From NCBI GenBank assembly GCA_021828245.1, contig JAKASC010000028.1:1-14654 (forward strand): a stretch of DNA of 14,654 nt, in the 5' to 3' direction. This document shows positions 12,098-14,654 of the stretch, piece by piece. The DNA is from Acidobacteriota bacterium (GTDB taxonomy: Bacteria; Acidobacteriota; Terriglobia; UBA7540). Made by a program: the position numbers and the translations under genes. Every line of letters starts with the position of its first letter. Position 1 is the first letter of the stretch. The notes below the pieces were generated by a model. It did no database searches and was not told the origin of the DNA. It saw only the letters and a program-made list of their open reading frames with translations.

Positions 12098-13195
12098 AAC
12101 CACATATCGGTAGCGCCACGCCTTATCCTCTAGAGGTCTCATCTGGCCCGCGCTTTGTTCGTCCTTGAATTCCATCCTGATCTTCACGCCGTCGCCGGCG
12201 ACATTCAAAAAATCCAAGAGGTATTGGTAGTTAAAGCCAATTTGCAAGGGTTCGCTGGGGTACTGAACATCCAAGACCTCATGCGCTTCGCCAAAGTCTC
12301 CACTGGAAGAAAAGATTTCCATCTTGTCTTTGTCCAGTCGAAGGCGGATGGCTCTTGATCGTTCGTCAGCTAGGAGGGCGACGCGCCGGATAGCATCCGC
12401 AAGGGCGTCTTTTTCAAGCTCAATCAGTAGTTGATTCTCTCTCGGGAGAACCGCCTCATAGTTAGGAAATTGCCCCGTAAGCATCCTTGAGATTAAGGCT
12501 CGGTCCCCAACTGAAAAGAAGAGATGATTATCATCCCGCGAGAACTCGACCACCGCGTCAGCATCCGATTCACTGAGCAACCGCTCAAGCTCGCCCATCG
12601 CCTTTCGGGGCAGCAAAACACGTAATTCGTTCTTTAACCCGCCGATGTGAATGTCGCCTTCGATGATAGCCAAGCGGTGTCCATCCGTGGCCACCATAGC
12701 GGCGCTTTCAGGTTTCAGCACTAGGAGAGCTCCGTTAAGTGTGTAGCGTGATTCCTCGTTTGAAATCGCAAAGATGGTCCTCTGAATCATGAGGGACAAC
12801 ATTTTGCTTGGAATGGAGGCTAGCGCCTGGGGAACCACAGCGAGCGAAGGATAATTGTCCTTGGCCATCCCTACTAACTTAAAGGATGACCTCTCGCAAT
12901 TGATCTGAACCCAATGGTTTTCTAGCAACTTAAACTTGATCTCCGCCTCCGGCAAGGACCGCACAATTTCCAATAGGCGTTTGGCTGGAACCGTCGTCGA
13001 GCCTTCCTTTTTAACCTTGGCCTCTGCGGAGCAATGGATCGCAAGCTCAAGGTCGGTTGCGCTGATTTGAACCTTGGGGCCGGCTGCTTCTAAAAGGACG
13101 TTGGATAGGATGGGAATGGTAGCCCTCTTCTCAACGACCCCTTGAGTTAACCCTAATTCCTTGAGTAGGTGGCTCTTTGTGACGGTGAATTCCAT
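12080..13195 (-). CDS. dnaN: DNA polymerase III beta subunit (sliding clamp)
   Basis: This 371-residue ring-forming processivity clamp tethers polymerase III and other proteins to DNA. It has the three-domain clamp layout: MEFTVTKSHLLKEL at the start, VVEKRATIPILSNVLLEA in domain 1, the protein-binding cleft sequence ATDGHRLAIIEGD in domain 2, TGQFPNYEAVLPREN at the domain 2/3 junction, and YRYVVMPMRV at the C-terminus (E. coli ends YVVMPMRL). Length is normal. The open frame also contains a GTG three codons earlier at 13204, but AAGGTGAT (13200-13207) overlaps that GTG and lies five bases before ATG 13195, so the ATG is the start. It is downstream of dnaA, with a likely promoter of its own in the spacer, and is followed by a strong terminator. 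Confidence 0.97.
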   Translation of the reverse strand: MEFTVTKSHLLKELGLTQGVVEKRATIPILSNVLLEAAGPKVQISATDLELAIHCSAEAKVKKEGSTTVPAKRLLEIVRSLPEAEIKFKLLENHWVQINCERSSFKLVGMAKDNYPSLAVVPQALASIPSKMLSLMIQRTIFAISNEESRYTLNGALLVLKPESAAMVATDGHRLAIIEGDIHIGGLKNELRVLLPRKAMGELERLLSESDADAVVEFSRDDNHLFFSVGDRALISRMLTGQFPNYEAVLPRENQLLIELEKDALADAIRRVALLADERSRAIRLRLDKDKMEIFSSSGDFGEAHEVLDVQYPSEPLQIGFNYQYLLDFLNVAGDGVKIRMEFKDEQSAGQMRPLEDKAWRYRYVVMPMRV

Positions 13196-13199
13196 ATTG

Positions 13200-13207
13200 A
13201 TCACCTT
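13200..13207 (-). promoter_or_regulatory. dnaN Shine-Dalgarno deciding the ATG start
   Basis: AAGGTGAT matches the anti-Shine-Dalgarno core and is five bases from ATG 13195. It covers the alternative GTG at 13204, which therefore cannot be the main start. Confidence 0.7.
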
Positions 13208-13244
13208 AAATAATGTTAGGTTTTAGTAGGAGGGCGGTTGAAAA

Positions 13245-13374
13245 TGTGCAAAAGTTGAGGCCACCCTCTCTACACTCGCCCCTAGGGAGTTCACGCCTGT
13301 TGATACCTATAAGAGCCCTTATTATAAAGCGTGGAAATCTTAAAGCCCATTTTCTTTCCACAGCGCCATCCACA
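13245..13374. other. DnaA-box cluster between dnaA and dnaN, candidate oriC or autoregulatory region
   Basis: In the 191-bp spacer, TTTTGCACA (13245-13253, minus strand) matches the DnaA-box consensus TTWTNCACA exactly. CTTTCCACA (13354-13362, plus) and CCATCCACA (13366-13374, plus) each have seven of nine matches to TTATCCACA and are spaced 12 bp start to start. GTATCAACA (13298-13306, minus) also has seven of nine. An AT-rich stretch (13301-13330, about two-thirds A+T) lies between them and could be the unwinding element. Origins next to dnaA are common, but a small cluster like this may also only control dnaN or dnaA. Confidence 0.4.
13321..13326 (-). promoter_or_regulatory. Probable dnaN promoter, -10 element
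   Basis: A perfect TATAAT lies on the minus strand 125 bp before the dnaN ATG. At 17-bp spacing the -35 hexamer is TGGGCT, only three of six matches, so the promoter would be weak or factor-dependent. The degenerate DnaA boxes lie just upstream at 13354-13374, where DnaA could regulate it. Confidence 0.4.
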
Positions 13375-13395
13375 GCGTAATTACCTAAATCTATC

Positions 13396-14654
13396 TTAAC
13401 CTGAATTCAGGGAATCACTTAGCTTGTTGATGAGCCTGTTTAAATCGCGGTCTATCTTGCGCGCTTGGTCAATCTTGGCAATCGAATGGAGCACCGTTGT
13501 ATGATGCTTGCCGCCAAATTCTCTACCGATCTGGGGCAACGATGCCTCTGTTAGCTGTTTTGAGAGATACATTGCAATTTGGCGCGGGTAGGCAACAGCA
13601 CGGCTGTTATTCTTAGCCTTTAGCTGAGAGACGGTAAGGTTAAATTCTTTCGATACAGCTCGCTGGATATGCTCAATGGAAATCCTCCGCTCCTCCTGGT
13701 CCACCAGATTTTTTAATACTTGTTGGGCCATCGCTAGCGTAATCTCTGTGCCTGTTAACGATGAGTACGCGATCAGCCGGGTCAATGCGCCCTCCAGGTC
13801 GCGAATGCTCGATTTGATTCTCAGAGCGACGAGTTCCTCGACAGCCTCTGGGAGCTTGACGCCCTGCGTCTCGGCCTTTTTCGCTAGAATCGCCCGTTTA
13901 GTTTCTGTGTCCGGCGGTTGTAAATCTGCCGTCAAACCCCAGGCAAACCTTGACCGCAACCGCTCTTCAAGGCCCGGGATCTCATTGGGAGGCTGGTCGC
14001 TGGTGAAGATGACTTGTTTTTGGGCTTCGTAGAGAGTGTTAAAGGTGTGGAAAAACTCCTCCATGGTCCGCTCTTTGCCCGCGATGAACTCAATATCATC
14101 CATCAACAAAACATCCACGTTGCGGTACTTGTCGTGAAACGAAGTCATGCGGTCGTAGCGGAGTGAGCTGATGACCTCATTCGTAAATGCCTCAGAGGAC
14201 ACGTAAGCCAAGCGGACATCCTTCTGATGGCTTTTGATCGAATGGCCCACTGCTTGCATTAGGTGAGTTTTCCCAAGTCCCACACCGCCGTAAAGGAAGA
14301 GAGGATTGTACGCCTTAGCGGGCCGCTCGGCCACAGCCCTCGCCGCCGCATGCGCAAATTGATTACACGATCCGACAACAAATGTGTCAAACGTGTACTT
14401 TGAGTTGAGTTGATGCTCGACGGCGTTGAAGTCAAGTTTGGCCTGGATGGGTTTAGGCTCCCCATCGCGCTCGGTCTTCTTTGCCAAACTTTCGTCCGGC
14501 AGGAGACGAACCTCTGTTGCCCCAACATTCAACTGCTGGAGGGCTTCCTGTATCGTGGCGCCGTAGTGCTCTTGAATCCAATCCTTGAATTCCTGGTTAG
14601 GGACGCGAACCACCAAGGTGGGCCCCTCTTGATGGCTGTACCGGGTTGGACGCA
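13396..14654 (-). CDS. dnaA: Chromosomal replication initiator protein DnaA, 5' end cut off
   Basis: This AAA+ initiator binds DnaA boxes at oriC and opens the origin. The frame is open to the window edge: twelve codons before the first possible internal start (TTG 14616) translate to RPTRYSHQEGPT and join smoothly to LVVRVPNQEFKDWIQEHY, the end of domain I. About 418 residues are therefore visible and only some 30 N-terminal residues are missing. Domain II is very short. Domain III has the Walker A GGVGLGKTHL, Walker B VLLMDDIEFI, sensor I IFTSDQPP, the Arg-finger region RLRSRFAWG and sensor II RDLEGALTRL. Domain IV has the DNA-binding signature GGKHHTTVLHSIAKI (usual form GGRDHTTVLHA). It ends at TAA 13396, followed by the DnaA-box spacer and dnaN. 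Confidence 0.97.
   Translation of the reverse strand, partial: RPTRYSHQEGPTLVVRVPNQEFKDWIQEHYGATIQEALQQLNVGATEVRLLPDESLAKKTERDGEPKPIQAKLDFNAVEHQLNSKYTFDTFVVGSCNQFAHAAARAVAERPAKAYNPLFLYGGVGLGKTHLMQAVGHSIKSHQKDVRLAYVSSEAFTNEVISSLRYDRMTSFHDKYRNVDVLLMDDIEFIAGKERTMEEFFHTFNTLYEAQKQVIFTSDQPPNEIPGLEERLRSRFAWGLTADLQPPDTETKRAILAKKAETQGVKLPEAVEELVALRIKSSIRDLEGALTRLIAYSSLTGTEITLAMAQQVLKNLVDQEERRISIEHIQRAVSKEFNLTVSQLKAKNNSRAVAYPRQIAMYLSKQLTEASLPQIGREFGGKHHTTVLHSIAKIDQARKIDRDLNRLINKLSDSLNSG

Noticed and set aside
1..14654. CRISPR arrays, insertion sequences, tRNA or rRNA genes.
   Set aside because: No regularly spaced direct repeats, transposase-like protein, terminal inverted repeats or cloverleaf-like sequence were seen in any intergenic space by eye.

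Overview
The window is a chromosomal replication-gene region in which every supported gene lies on the minus strand. Read from the right edge in the direction of transcription, the order is dnaA (5' end cut off by the window), dnaN, gyrB, a three-gene cassette of unknown function, gyrA, a four-subunit 2-oxoacid:ferredoxin oxidoreductase operon (korD-korA-korB-korC), a secreted gamma-glutamyltransferase (ggt), and the first 24 codons of a probable sugar phosphate isomerase/epimerase. The organism is a bacterium with a moderately GC-rich genome. The long (about 800-residue) GyrB, the ferredoxin-linked 2-oxoacid oxidoreductase and the general style of the proteins resemble Acidobacteriota or a related lineage, but that is an impression without database support.

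Right part (about 11968-14654). DnaA and the DnaN sliding clamp are complete in all visible motifs. Their 191-bp spacer has an AT-rich stretch, one exact match to the DnaA-box consensus TTWTNCACA and three degenerate boxes, so it may be part of oriC or an autoregulatory site. A strong intrinsic terminator follows dnaN. No recF lies between dnaN and gyrB.

Middle part (5232-11967). gyrB and gyrA encode the two gyrase subunits but are separated by three co-directional genes: a TIGR04255-like protein and two small proteins that I can describe only by motif. The first two overlap by 4 bp (ATGA), and the third ends on the first base of the gyrA Shine-Dalgarno sequence. The trio is therefore built into the gyrase transcription unit. 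This is the most interesting object in the window.

Left part (1-5231). The kor genes are packed with 2-4 bp overlaps and make one enzyme: KorA and KorB form the catalytic core, KorD is the two-cluster ferredoxin and KorC is the gamma subunit. A near-perfect CRP/FNR-family dyad (TGTGA-N6-TCACG) lies about 50 bp upstream of korD. ggt has its own sigma-70-like promoter just downstream of korC, and it overlaps by one base (TGATG) the gene that runs off the left edge.
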